Source: Gautieria morchelliformis (lineage: Eukaryota; Basidiomycota; Agaricomycetes; Gomphales; Gomphaceae). From it: a stretch of DNA of 64,000 bases. Position numbers and translations under genes: made by a program. Location of the stretch: the NCBI GenBank assembly GCA_015179125.1, contig WHVA01000033.1:248001-312000 (forward strand). The letters are read 5' to 3'. The notes below the pieces were generated by a model. It searched no databases. It was not told the DNA's origin and worked only from the letters and a program-made list of their open reading frames with translations. Positions 11,706 through 23,957 of the stretch are shown here, in pieces (position 1 is the first letter of the stretch; each line of letters starts with the position of its first letter).

Positions 11706-13094
11706 TGTACTGTCCCGATCTCGCGTTTACACTCATCTCCCTAACGCGATGCGACGCGGCTGGCTACACGGTTCTACTCAAGAATCAGAAATGTTTAATT
11801 CGAGACAAGAAAGGAACGTTACTTGGTCAAATCCCGCTCTCAAATGGCCTGTATAAAGTAGAACATCAGTCTACTGCAGCAGCAGCGAGTACTACACGAA
11901 AAGTACTCACATTGGACGAGTTACACCGCCGGATGGGACACATATCGCCCCAGGCCGCTCGCAAGCTCATCCGAGACCGAATCGTCACTGGACTAGATCT
12001 CGACATGGCGAGTCAGCCAGGCTTTTGCATGGAGTGTGCACAAGCCAAACCTACCCGAAAATCCGTGCCACAGAAATGGGAGGGGCCGCGAGCCACCAAA
12101 TTCGGCGAAAAAGTGCACTCGGACGTCTGGGGGCCTGCAAACCCCCAGAGCTACGACGGAAAGGACTATTTCGTCAGTTTCACCGACGACTATAACCGGT
12201 GGACTTACCTGGTACCAATGGCTAGGAAAAGCGACGCGTTCAACTGCTATAAGCAGTACGAGGCGTGGGTCGAGACGCAATATAACGCAAAAATAAAACG
12301 CTTACAGACTGACCGCGGGGGAGAATACCTCTCCGACGCCTTCACGGCCCACCTAAAGTCAAAGGGGACGACCCGGAGCCTCACGGTGCACGATACCCCT
12401 GAAGAAAACGGCGTGTCAGAACGTTTGAACAGGACGCTGCTAGAACACGCACGTGCAATGCTCCTGGCAGCTGGATTACCGAAGTTTTTGTGGACTGAAG
12501 CGGTACAGCACGCGGTCTGGCTGAAAAACCGGACTTCAACGCGTGCACTCAACGGCAGGACGCCGTATGAGATTGTGCACGGCGTGAAGCCGGATCTCAC
12601 GGACCTACCAGAATGGGGAACTAGAGTCTATGTTCTAAAAGAAAGCAGCAGTAAGCTAGACTCGAAGGCGGATGAAGGAAAATGGGTGGGGTATAGCGAT
12701 GAGAGCAAAGGGCACAGGGTCTACTGGCCCGGGAAACGCCGCGTCACAGTCGAAAGGAACATCACGTTTGACGCCTTTGTCCATGTGACCCCCAACGACG
12801 GTCTGACTGAGGGGGAGTCGTCCGCTCCAGACACTCAGGACGTTGTCGGCGGCGTTCCCGCTCCTCGCACACCCCACCAGCACCCGCCACTACAACCCCC
12901 GGACCCGGAAGCAGGCCCCGCAGACACCGGGCGAATCGACCCCCTCGAGGAATTCGAGGCCGCGGATCTCCCGGCAGACCCGCCCCAAGGAAGGGGCCAC
13001 CGCACGCGGAAACCGTCCGCGTACGTGCGGGGGATCGCGGACGGCGTGGGCAGCAGCACAGGTCATCCACATGCACCCGCGTACCCCCGAGGTC
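11706..13094 (+). mobile_element. Copia A integrase
   Basis: The GAG-pre-integrase region (ELHRRMGHISPQAARKL) is followed by integrase core motifs: HSDVWGP, FTDDYNRWTYLVPM, LQTDRGGEY and ENGVSERLNRTLLEHARAML, giving the D, D and E of a retroviral-type integrase. A Pro-rich tail leads to the RT part, which resumes after element B. Confidence 0.9.
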
Positions 13095-15432
13095 TGTAGA
13101 GGACAGGAATTATAGGCAGTAGGAATGGACTTCTTGCTCAAAAGAATAGACTAGAAATTAATTCACTCTCTCAGTGAATTTAGTTGTCACTGTAAATATA
13201 TTATACACTACCTAGAAATTAATTCACTACAGAGGATTTCTAGGTCAATAAATCGAAAGAATGCTAGACTAATTTACTTGCTTCTCTCAGTGAATTTAGT
13301 TGTCACTGAGAGAGGGGGAAACTGTTTCACTGCGCATGTACTACTACCCGGCCCTTTAGCACCCAAGAGCTCGCGCGTCGAAGTCATTTCAGACTCCGCT
13401 GGGTGCAGCCGCTTGTGAAAGTAGGAATAACAAAATGAAATAGAGAGACAGGAAGTGAGTGGAAAATTTCGAAAATAACCAAAGAAATGGATGCATAATA
13501 CAAGAACAAAATAAGAAGAAATTGAGAAAGCACACAACAAATTGGATATATTATGCTTGATTTTGGTGCAGGAGCATCAATGCACCCAACACGCCCCCTC
13601 AAGCTTAATATATTCCGATTTGCTCGTTGAGGATCTTCACTCTAGGACTAGGAAGTCCTTTGGTGAGGATATCTGCCAACATTTGTTCGGTTGGCAAATA
13701 AACGAGCTTGGCTTGTTGATTTTTGATTATATCTCGGAGGAAATATAATCTGATGTCGAAATGTTTGGTTCTCGTGTGTTGTTGAGTGCCATATGTGATG
13801 GCAATGGCTGATAGATTGTCTGAATAAATTTTGATGGGTCTGTTCAGTGGTTGGAATATTTCAGAAATAAAATGGCGCATCCAAAGAGCCTCTTTGCCCG
13901 CATGGGTCAGGGCGACGAATTCGGCTTCAGTTGATGAGAGGGCTACTATCGACTGTTTCTGGCAACTCCATGAAACAGTGCCTCCATCAATCTGAAATAA
14001 GTATGCCGAATACGAACACCTATGACTCTGTGAACCCCAATCCGCATCTGAATACCCCATCAAGCCGTCTCGATTTCTTCCAAGTGTGAGCTTGTAATGC
14101 TTCGTGCCTTTCAGATATTTGAAGACACGTTTGACTGCATTCCAATGTGTGCCACCTGGATTTTCGATGGAATGTCCAGGCTTTTTGCAGTTGGTGCATA
14201 CATGCGCCTTCTGCCCCTTCTGGTCCTTCTTAGTAGATGAACCAATAAACACCTGCTCTTCTTGCGGGAGCGTTTTCTTCCTGTCATACTGAGCCTTTAG
14301 TACCCTAATAATATTATCAGGGACCAATGGCATCCCGCATTCTTCAAGCGAAGTGGTAAGGGCGTTCATGACTGCCTCATAGGATGGTGGAAGCGACGCA
14401 AGGATGATGTCCATAAATTCTTCTTCGGAAACTCTGGCTCCCATCTCATTAAGACGAGCATATAGGTCTTGGGCCTTGTCCAAATGATCTCTCAAGTCTC
14501 CATCCTCAGGACATCTCATACTGCGGAGTTGTCTCTGCAGGCTGGTGAGGACCATCTTGGGCTTTTTGGTCATTTCATTGACCAATGCATCCCAAGTCTC
14601 TTTTGCTGTCTTTTGCTTCTGTAGCATCAGGGCTAATGACTCTGACACTGAGACGATGATTTGGGTCTTGGCTTGTCCTTCTCTAGCAAGGTATCTCTCC
14701 AGCTTCTCCTCAGCCTTATCCATCTGAGTTTCCTCAGCTTCTGTAAGAATATGGCCTGGGGGCATAACTGGAGGATCAGGAGGTCGAGTGACTCTCCCTT
14801 CTACATGCTTGAGTAGATTTTTGGACTCGAAATAGCTGATGAGAGTGGCTCGCCACAATGGCCAATTACTTCCATCAGTAGCAAGCTTCTCAACACCCAA
14901 TAGCTTCTCAGAAGTGTCTCCGGGGCCCATAACCCTGTAGAGGACAGGAATTATAGGCAGTAGGAATGGACTTCTTGCTCAAAAGAATAGACTAGAAATT
15001 AATTCACTCTCTCAGTGAATTTAGTTGTCACTGTAAATATATTATACACTACCTAGAAATTAATTCACTACAGAGGATTTCTAGGTCAATAAATCGAAAG
15101 AATGCTAGACTAATTTACTTGCCTCTCTCAGTGAATTTAGTTGTCACTGAGAGAGGGGGAAACTGTTTCACTGCGCATGTACTACTACCCGGCCCTTTAG
15201 CGCCCAAGAGCTTGCGCGTCGAAGTCATTTCAGACTCCGCTGGGTGCAGCCGCTTGTGAAAGTAGGAATAACAAAATGAAATAGAGAGACAGGAAGTGAG
15301 TGGAAAATTTCGAAAATAACCAAAGAAATGGATGCATAATACAAGAACAAAATAAGAAGAAATTGAGAAACCACACAACAAATTGGATATATTATGCTTG
15401 ATTTTGGTGCAGGAGCATCAATGCACCCAACA
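13095..15432 (-). mobile_element. Short copia element B (LTR-gag/RNase H-LTR) nested in copia A
   Basis: Two 497-bp LTRs (13095-13591 and 14936-15432) differ at about four positions. They are flanked by the exact target duplication aggtc (13090-13094 and 15433-15437). The 1.34-kb interior, read on the minus strand, has a gag beginning MGPGDTSEKLLGV, a partial zinc-knuckle motif (CTNCKKPGH) and an RNase H part (GYSDADWGSQ, SSTEAEFVAL). It is a compact non-autonomous derivative of the family also seen at 26177-28329, broken relative to a full copia element, and young by LTR similarity. Confidence 0.92.
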
Positions 15433-15437
15433 AGGTC

Positions 15438-17125
15438 TGCCGATGCCCACAAACGACTCAGCCCTAGTCGCGCTGACAGGGGGCGGAGGGGAGATCGCCA
15501 GAGCTGAGGGGGAGCCTCGTCACCCTGCTAGGCACACGACCGCTGCCACAGCGCACAGCCCAGGGCCCGACCCGACTAACCTCGATGACGCCTGTTCCCG
15601 CGCTGACTGGCCGCAGTGGGATGCGTCGATCAGGCGGGAGTTGGACCAACACGCGGCGCTGCGCACCTGGGACCTCGTCGAAGCCCCGGATGGCGCGAAC
15701 ATCGTGGGGAGCAGGCTCGTGTTTCATTACAAGCATGACGCGGAGGGAAAGGTTGTAGATCGAAAAACGAGGCTCGTCGCGCAAGGATTCTCACAGACAC
15801 ATGGAATTGACTACAATGAGACCTTCTCCCCCACAGCAAAGCTCTCTGCTATCCGAATAATTGCAGCCATTGCAGTCCGGAACGACTGGGAACTCGAACA
15901 AACGGATATAGATGGCGCGTACTTGAACGCACCAATCACGGAGACCATATACATGCGACAGGCCAGGGGATATGAAGCCCCTGGAAATGAGCACAAGGTC
16001 TGCCGGCTCAACCGTGCGATATACGGGCTGAAGCAATCCGGTAGGGAATGGTACGACACGCTGCGCGGGTTCATGAACCAATTTGGGTTCACGCGCTGCG
16101 AGACGGAACACGCAGTCTTTCACAGGTATGCCGGACAGGACGCGCTTATCGTCGCGGTCGACGTAGACGACCTGACCATGGCCGGAAGCTCGAAGAGCGC
16201 GATCCTTGAATTCAAGAATGAGCTACGTACGGTCCTCAAAATCAAGGACTTGGGCGACCTGCATTGGCTATTGGGTATAGAGGTGAAACGGGTGCGCGAG
16301 ACGCGCACAATATCGTTCTCACAACGTGCTTACATCGAGAGAATTCTCGAAAGATTTGGTCTGCAAGATGCGAATGCCCTGAGCACGCCGCTCGACCCGC
16401 ATCACAGGCTATCCCTATCCCAATCGCCCACCACTCCTTGCGAACGCCAAGAAATGCACGCCGTACCGTACAGGGAAGCTATCGGCTCACTCATGTACGC
16501 GGCTCTGGGCACACGCCCTGACATTGCGTTCGCGGTGTCCTTCTTAGCTCAGTTCATGCAAGACCCCGGGAGGCCGCATTGGGAGGCGGTCAAACGCGTG
16601 TTTCGATACTTGAAGGGCACGAAGGACGTGGCCCTAACTATCGGCGGATCTCACAGGGGACTGGAAGCATTTTCTGACGCTGACTGGGCATCACAAGAAC
16701 ACCGACACTCGATTTCGGGGTACGTATTCACGATCGACGGAGGCGCTGTGTCTTGGAGTTCCAAGAAGCAGCCGATCGTCGCGTTGTCAACAACGGAGGC
16801 GGAATACGTTGCAGCGACTCATGCCGCGAAGGAGGCTTTGTGGATACGCGCCTTCCTGGCAGAGATCGCCCGACCACTCAGCCAGCCCATCACCATCCAC
16901 CTCGACAATCTCTCCGCGATATCTATCACAAAGAACGACGAGTATCACCCGAGGACCAAGCATATCGATATACGGTATCATTTCATACGCCACGCGGTAC
17001 AAAGACAGCTACTGTACATCGACTACGTACCGACAGATGATATGGCAGCCGACATATTCACTAAAGCCCTCCCCCGACACAAGGTTTTACACCTGACCGC
17101 CCTACTTGGTCTACGTTCGGCTTAA
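15438..17125 (+). mobile_element. Copia A reverse transcriptase and RNase H
   Basis: It shows copia RT motifs in order: LVAQGFSQTHGIDYNETFSP, DIDGAYLNAPI, GLKQSGREWY, VDVDDLTMAG, then LHWLLGIEVKR, ATRPDIAFAV-type text and RNase H motifs DADWASQ, STTEAEYVA and MAADIFTKALP. It ends just before the purine tract and 3' LTR. Confidence 0.93.
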
Positions 17126-17132
17126 GGGGGAG

Positions 17133-17449
17133 TGTTGGAGTCAGGGTCGGTAAGCGGAGAACGCAGGGCCAAGTAGGTTAGGGGGAAGGATTTATCATCG
17201 TATAGTAAAATAGTATTACTGGCCTCGGTCAAGTATGACCGAGGCCCTATATCTACTCGCTCCACAATCGCTAACCCCTCAGTGAACTGGCCGTTCACTG
17301 AGGTACGTGCCCCCATCCGATTATGTATCCTAATGGTATACTTACTGTCATGTAGGCTTCATACTATTAGGTAGAGTACTTATATACACTTAGTGAACTG
17401 GCCGTTCACTGAGGCTTCATACTATTAGATACTGTGCATAACCGCTACA
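17133..17449 (+). repeat. 3' LTR of copia A with internal 58-bp gain
   Basis: 317 bp against 259 bp for the 5' LTR. The extra stretch repeats the gtgaactggccgttcactga and gcttcatactattag blocks already present upstream, so it looks like a local tandem gain. Confidence 0.88.
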
Positions 17450-17564
17450 CAACACCCACTAATCCGTTGCTTGCAACGGACCGTGAGTTGCTCCGGAACC
17501 TCACCCCCTAACCCGGCGTATCCGTATGAAGGAGAGAGAAGGCAAGGAGTGCTAAGGCATGCTA

Positions 17565-18600
17565 TTATCTAAGGTTTTGCGACAGTCTGGACATTCGAGC
17601 GGTAAGCGACATAACGCTATCAAATGCATCGCTAATGAAGTTAGGTAAAATTTCTTCGATCTTGCGCCAGTACAGCAGGAAGGCGTTAGAAGTCCATCGC
17701 CCTATGACCATAACGATCCAGGGGTCTACGCCCAGTAGCAGTAGGTGGGTCGTGCCCCCTATGCGGAAGCTGTGTCCGTCTACCCTGCTAAGTGCCGTCC
17801 CCTTCCAGATGTCTTGGCAGCGGCTTAGGAACCAGTCCTTTGTCATGGGTGCCCAGCTGCCGTCGCCTGTTTCGAACGCGAACAAGGGTGTGGGTCCCGA
17901 TGGTGGGGGGCCGAAGTGACATTGAAGGTGATGGTTGAGTGCAGCGATAGGGTTTGTGATCCCGTCAACCTCGATGAGATGGATGTCCTCGCCTGTTGAC
18001 CCTTTTGTTTTTGAGAAAGGGATGTGGAACGTTGTGAAGTGGCGGCCATGCTTCGCGACACCGTGTGATAATGGAGAGGTGTGGGATACGTGGAAGGCAG
18101 GGTCAAAGGTGTTCTTTGACGGGGTTACCAGCTCCCCTAGACGGCAGCACCCCCAGAACGCCGTGCATGCGGCGGCGTAGACTGCCGCATCGAAGGAATT
18201 GGACAGGTCCAGCTTCTCATGCAGTTTGCTTAAGTGAGCTATGGTCACGGGAGCGCGCTGTGGTCATTTTGACTCAGGGGGCGCAATGTTCGCCGCTCCC
18301 TTCTTCGTGAGGGCCAGGGCTTGGCCACCATGCCAAGGGCCCCATGGATTTGGTGGTATCTATGTATTCCTGCTAGCCATGTTGCAATGCATGACTCACT
18401 CACTTTTCCGGCCCCGCAGTTAGCGACGAACATGGACAAGAGAGTTTCAGAGGCAGGGCAACGATCTGATTCAGCGATAGCAATAGAGTCACAGTATTGA
18501 TTAAAGTGCAATAGGCCCACACCCCAGCCTTCTCTGGTCTTCTTGACCGCTGCGCTGGTGCGGACTTCTTCAAGGTGAGAAACGTGGGAAGCAGGGAAAG
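17565..18600 (-). mobile_element. Element C tyrosine recombinase
   Basis: The catalytic half has CCRLGELVTPS (first arginine), a central beta region with HIPFSKTKG, then GHSFRIGGTTHLLL (H-x-x-R) and MVIGRWTSNAFLLYWR (H/W and Tyr). The N-terminal half lies upstream around 18600-18250. Parts are in more than one frame, so the copy looks broken. Confidence 0.75.
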
Positions 18601-19079
18601 ACTCTGAGAGCGTGAGGCGGTTTTGGATTGAGTGCGGAGATTGCCATGCGCGGATTCTTTCAGAGGCAAGGACTTTAGGGCACAGAACAGAAGGGGCAAT
18701 GAAATTCTTCGGGTTTTTCGAAGTGCGTGGCTTGCGATGTCGGTCGGGTTGCGGCTGGGGCGGAGGTGCCAAGTCCTCCCCACCCGATGACAAAGGGCCG
18801 GCTTCAGAGTGCGCGGCTAGTTCGAAGCGACGTCTAAGCATAGGATAGGAAAGGGGTGAGCTCCCGTGGAAGGGAGAATTCAACAGGAAACCGCATTTCG
18901 ACAGGACCGAACTCGCCGTGAGAGACGGAATCTGCCACATTGGAGGCTGAAGTGACGTAGCAAGGGTCAAGCGTGATGTTGAGAGGGGCGAGAAGGAACC
19001 TGATGCGTTTGATACATTCATTACGTTCGTGGTTGCGGGACCTGCCCGAGTACCTCATCCCCTTCCACCGCGTCCGATC

Positions 19080-20236
19080 CCACTCAAATCAGCGCGGATT
19101 GCCTCCGAATCGTCGAGCGTAGGCGTGCAGGCGAAATTTTGACTGCCGACGCCTCTTTGCTTTTCTTCAAACTCCTTCCCAACGGAGAAGCAGGAGAATC
19201 GGCTTACAAATGATACGTCGACCTTTGTGCAGAGATCGACAGGGAGTGCGCCACCGCCGCTACCAGAGGGGAGGGAGTTGTATCTGAGTCAATCCGTCGG
19301 TCATCAAAACTTCCCCATCAGAGAAAGCGGCCAACCGAAGCTTCCTCAGGGGAGAGCTCGTCGGATGCGGACTCGACCCATTCCATTGCGCCTAAAAGAG
19401 CTAGACACCGACATCATGACTCTGAAGAAGGAGATCAGGGAGCTAGAGCTCACAAAAAACCCGATGAATCAGAGTTTGCTTGGAACCGCGTCCCCGAATC
19501 GATGCTGCTCGTCGACCCATGCATTGCGAAAACCCTGGCGCTTAAAGCCAATCATCTCATTGACCTTAAAGCCGCAAAAAGCAACCTTCTCTCCTGAGTC
19601 GACTGCCCCAACCTTCCAGAAGCGTTGTGGGCCGACATCTTGGCAGACCGATTCATCGACCTGGACAAAATATATTCCGGATTCTATGCCCTCGAATCGG
19701 ACCATCAGTTCACAGAATCCGTCGGAAGCGTTGACATCACCATGTCATCAGGTAGCGGCAGCTCCAAAGCCACCAGGAGAGTTGAGTCTCATGGCGAGTG
19801 GACCATCGCCTTCGCTGTCGCAAAAAAGGCTATGCTATATGTCTACCCTCATCGAGCCAGGGAAATCGATCGATACGAGGAATACATCCTCGGGCAATTC
19901 GCCGCCATGCATCATCCCGGGGAGCAGCGCAAAGTGCTCGATCTCGACAAAGCCATCCGAGTGCGAGTTGCCCGCGACAACACGCTCTCGCTCGCTTCAT
20001 TCGACCACTTTGCCGATCTCTCCACACGACACTTCATCTCTCAGCAAAGCTTCGTCCCTCGCGATTTTAAGCGAGTCCGGCCCTCCAAAGGAGGGCAACA
20101 ACCCGTGTGCCGTCGGTTCAACGGAGGGCATTGTGTCAGCGAGTCCTGTAAATATCGGCACGTCTGCTTGTTGTGTTCAGGAAGGCACGCCGCCAAAGAC
20201 TGCGGCATTTTCAAAAAAGGTGAACCTCCCAAATGA
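19080..20236 (+). mobile_element. Element D gag-like region
   Basis: The core reads LADRFIDLDKIYSGFYALES and ends in a Cys/His cluster (CRRFNGGHCVSESCKYRHVC, then CSGRHAAKDC), the usual gag of Agaricomycete tyrosine-recombinase retroelements. The upstream Ser/Arg/His-rich linker is recognisable from about 19080. Confidence 0.7.
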
Positions 20237-20389
20237 GCCGATCGCGCGCCGCGAGGAGCGACCAAAATGGGCCCGAGGTTTCCTGTGGTCCAAATGTCCT
20301 GTATCCGACACGCCCTCTGCCACTTTCACTGAGACAGCTGACCCACTGCCTTCGGTTCCTGATTCAGTCTCGAGCGACTCTGCGGCCCA

Positions 20390-22045
20390 ACTAACCATTC
20401 TCCAAAACCCGCACCTTTTCCGAGTCGTCACCCCCATCGACGTGAACCGGTTTGAACTCCTTTTAGCCACCCATCCAAACCGGCCGCTCGTGCTTTCAGT
20501 TTGCCGAAGCCTACGTGAAGGAGTGTGGCCATTCGCTTTTCCCGGAGAATCCGAGCCGGTTACCTTCGACTTCTCTCAACGAGATATCAGCGAAGCCGGT
20601 CTTGATTTTTTGCGTGAACAAAGAGACATCGAGGTACTCGCTGGCCGATGCTCCCCTTCATTTGGGACCGACCTCTTACCGGGCATGTACAGCACGCCAG
20701 TTGGAGTGGTCCCGAAGCCCCATTCTGACAAATTCCGACTTGTTAATGATCTGAGCGCGGGACCGCACGCCCCCAACTCATGGATCGCCAGAGATGACTC
20801 CTCCGTACGCTTTGATAATTTGCAGGATTTCGGATCTATCTTGCGTGATTTCTTTGCTCATCACCACAAGCCGCCACCTTGGCTCTTCAAGGACGACGTC
20901 TCTGGTGCATATCGGTCCCATTGTGGCAAATCAAACAAATCGTCACGATAGACGGCCAGCGCCACGTCAACCGCTGCATGGAGTTCGGCACCCACAGCGC
21001 AGCCCGCATCTGGTGCCTCTTCATGGGCCTTGTTACGTGGATCGCCATCCACGTGAAAGGCATCGAAGCCCTCCTCCATTATATGGACGACGCCTGGTCC
21101 CTTGACCCAAACCCTGCTCTCTACCTCTACAGACCCTACGGCAAAGCTTACCCAGCGAAACAAGTGCTCCTCCTGCTTTTGTGGGACGAGATAGGACTCC
21201 CACACGAAGTATCTAAGCAGACCTTCGGCCAATGTCTTTGCATCATAGGTCTGGACGTTGACCCTCGCAACATGTCCATATCGTTCCCGACCGACGGCAA
21301 AGCCGCTCTAGTCTCTGCCATTCGCGCGTTCACTGACGTCTCTGTTTCGCACCGTCACCCCCTTGTTCAATGGCAACGCATTTTGGGTTGGATCAACTGG
21401 TCCCTTAACGTCTTTCCATTATTGCGCCCTGCTCTCCAATCCTCTTACGCCAAAATTGCCGGTAAATCCATTCCTAAAGCCACCCTCCATCTCAATCGCG
21501 CAGTCATTTCCGACCTCAATTGGCTCGCAGACACCATTGAAGAAGCGCCTGGCCTCTGCCTCCTCGATTCCATCGCTTGGAGTCCTGCTGACGCCGATTT
21601 GACCATCTTCTGTGATGTGTCTCTCTCCGCAATGGGATTCTACATTCCTCAGCTCAGCTTAGCTTTCTTTTCGCCCATTCCTGAACCGCCTCCATCATTT
21701 CACATCTTTTTCTATGAGGAGCTTTGCGTAGTGTCAGCGCTCGCCTTCGTGGTCTCGCAACGCCCAGCGCCGCGTCGACTCCTCGTGTACACTGATTCTA
21801 TGAACACAGTCGATATTTTCCATTCCTTAAAAGCGCACGACGAGTACAACCACCTCCTTATGTGTGCTGTTCGCCTTCTCCTTCCCCAAACGACATCTCT
21901 CAGAGTTTTTCATGTCTCCGGTGCTAACAACACCATCGCCGACGCTCTCTCCCATGGGCTCTTCCATGTTGCCGCCGCTATCCACTCGAACTTGACTGTT
22001 CGAACATTCAAACCCCCTCGGGATGTGATGGGGGCTGCTAAGTGA
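20390..22045 (+). mobile_element. Element D reverse transcriptase and RNase H
   Basis: RT motifs include FRLVNDLSAGPHAPNSWI, WLFKDDVSGAYR and the catalytic LLHYMDDAWS. RNase H follows with FCDVSLSAMGFY, LVYTDSMNTVDIF and HVSGANNTIADALSHG. These match DIRS-type pol and not the LTR-element type. Confidence 0.85.
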
Positions 22046-23037
22046 TGCTCCAGCCAATAGCACGGGACCGGCAACCCGTCCGCGTTGCCTGGTCCCGAGA
22101 AAAGCTCTTTCATGAGCGTGCCATTGCTCTAGGACACACCATAGAGCTTTCTACCCTTCACAATTATAGCTCGCATCTTCAATCTTATCTCAATTTTTGC
22201 AAACTCCATCACTTTCCCATCGATCCCACACCCAACACCCTTAGCTACTACGTAACCTTTTTGTCCCACCACATCAAACCTTCCTCTGTCGCTGCCTACC
22301 TCTCTGGTATCTGCAACTGCCTTCTCCCGCATTACCCTGAAGCCGGTGCCTCTCGCAATTCCCCATTTGTCATCCGTTGCCTCGCCGGCTTAAAAAAGCG
22401 TCGCGGTTGCGCCGCTCCACACCAAAAACGTGCCCTCTCCTCCGACGACCTTTCCACCCTCATTCGTGTTCATCATTCCAGCTCGCACGACGATCTCCTC
22501 TGTCTAACCATGCTCCTTACCGGTTTCTCCGCTCTGCTTCACCTTGGAGAAATGACTATCTCCAATTCACTTGCCAAGCGCTCCTCGAAGAAAATCACGG
22601 CGCGCCACACCCTCACCCTCCAACCCGACCAGTTTTCCTTTCTGCTTCCCTTCCACAAAGCCGATAGATTCTACCAAGGCAACACAATCGTCGTACTCGC
22701 TAAACCCGCCTCTCCCTTCGACCCTCTTCCCCTTATGTACCGCTATCTTGCCTCCCGTGACTCCCTGTTTCCCTTCCACCCTGAGCTTTGGCTCACTTCT
22801 GCCGGTTTCATCCCCACCTCCTCATGGTTCACCAACCACCTCCGCGCCGCTCTTGGCCCTGAGTTCGGTGGGCACTCTATCCGATCCGGTGCCGCCACCT
22901 CCCTCGCCTTAGACGGTGTCCCTGACAACGTCATACAGGGAATGGGTCGTTGGTCCTCTGACGCGTTTAAGGTCTATATTTGCAAACATCCTATTGTTCT
23001 TCATGCCCTCATTCGCGGCCCCACAAATCCTTCCTAA
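22042..23037 (+). mobile_element. Element D tyrosine recombinase
   Basis: An open frame of about 331 codons, overlapping the RNase H end by 4 bp. An N-terminal core-binding domain (YSSHLQSYLNFCKLHHFP) precedes the catalytic domain with GFSALLHLGEMTIS, GGHSIRSGAATSLALDGV and GRWSSDAFKVYI, giving the R..HxxR..W..Y set of tyrosine recombinases. Confidence 0.88.
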
Positions 23038-23070
23038 CAATTTTCATCATCATCTTTTCTCTACCTCAAT

Positions 23071-23783
23071 ACGTCTCAATCTAGCTCTGTTTCTTGCGGT
23101 GCCACGCTAGGCATCGGTGCCCCTTACGCTACCTAGAGCCTCCTTGCGGGGCTCACCGGAATTCATCAGCGTTTAAGTAGCGGAGCGTTCTTACACGCGG
23201 CAAATTCCGCCCCCGCCTGCAGGCTCTTTTGCCGCAGCATGCTGAGTCTTATCTCCTATTTTCTTCCTTCACTTCTGTACTTTTAACTGGCTGTAAGCAG
23301 TTCTCTCTCTCTCTTTTTCTCTTGAAGTTCGGCTGAACTTCACCACGCGAGTAGTCTCGAGTCCCGCTGAACATGTCAGCATCCACGTCATTGGACCGTC
23401 ATCCAGCGGACGGACCACCCCTGCCTACTCAGCGACTCCGCGAGTCGCCCCTGTGCTTCGCTTGCCCGCAGCGCTCCCACATCGCACAGGTGTTTTTGAT
23501 TTTTGCTCGCCAGCTGCACTCGCACTAACCCGCATTCAGTTTCCACGCTCACGTTGCTTTCCCCACCCTCCCTCTTCCTTTGTTTCCTGAATGTGCATGT
23601 AGGCTTTTTCCCACCGGGTTTTTTACCGCCGCATGTCATTTTCAGCTATTTTCTTTACGTACCCTGCCCCCTTTCTTCTCGCCTCAATGTACTTAGTAAC
23701 GTCTCAATCCAGCTCTGTTTCTTGCGGTGCCACGCTAGGCATCGGTGCCCCTTACGCTACCTAGAGCCTCCTTGTGGGGCTCA
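23071..23783 (+). repeat. 85-bp direct repeats bracketing the element D terminal segment
   Basis: Copies at about 23071-23155 and 23699-23783 share gctctgtttcttgcggtgcc and onward to cctagagcctccttg with very few differences. They are 628 bp apart. The segment between holds the sequence that reappears inverted at 35633-36008. Confidence 0.85.
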
Positions 23784-23815
23784 CAAGGAGCCAAATATAG
23801 CAGACAATGGGGGCT

Positions 23816-23957
23816 GAGTTTGAATTCGGTGCCACAAGACCTTTCGTGCGTCTCACATTATGCGTCCTATGGCTATCCCTCCAATGATCCAACATGTGGT
23901 CGATGATGTGGGTTGTATCAAGTAAGCCAAGGATAACATTATGCTACTCGCAATGTG
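23816..23957. other. HD2b upstream remnant
   Basis: About 140 bp between the end of element D and the HD2b start codon. No clear TATA box. The native HD2b promoter is probably cut by the retroelement. Confidence 0.4.

Larger units (their letters stand above)
9767..17449 (+). mobile_element. Ty1/copia element A, nearly complete, with nested insertions
   Basis: Two LTRs bound it (9767-10025 and 17133-17449), flanked by an exact 5-bp target duplication caaca (9762-9766 and 17450-17454). Order of parts: gag with zinc knuckle, protease, integrase, then RT and RNase H, the copia order. A purine tract precedes the 3' LTR. A solo LTR and element B lie inside it, both with their own target duplications. 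The LTRs differ by only about two substitutions plus one extra 58-bp stretch in the 3' LTR, so the insertion is young. Apart from the two nested insertions it looks essentially whole. Confidence 0.92.
9548..19060 (-). mobile_element. Tyrosine-recombinase retroelement C (DIRS/Ngaro type), split by copia A
   Basis: The left border is defined because the duplicate at 42034 continues uninterrupted where this copy departs at 9548. On the minus strand the element keeps the end of an RNase H domain (about 19058-18830, with SASNVADSVSHGEF) and a tyrosine recombinase (about 18600-17565) with the HSFRIGGTTHLLLLGV and GRW motifs and a C-terminal tyrosine region. Copia element A sits inside its terminal region. 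It looks broken and partial, abutting element D on the right. DIRS-like elements use a recombinase in place of an integrase. Confidence 0.7.
19061..23815 (+). mobile_element. Tyrosine-recombinase retroelement D (DIRS/Ngaro type)
   Basis: In order on the plus strand: gag with a Cys/His cluster, RT with RNase H, tyrosine recombinase, then a terminal region with an 85-bp direct repeat. The coding parts are close to full length and appear to have only one to three breaks. It abuts element C on the left and the HD2b upstream region on the right. Split direct repeats instead of LTRs are the hallmark of Ngaro-like elements. Part of its terminal region is found inverted at 35633-36008. Confidence 0.82.
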
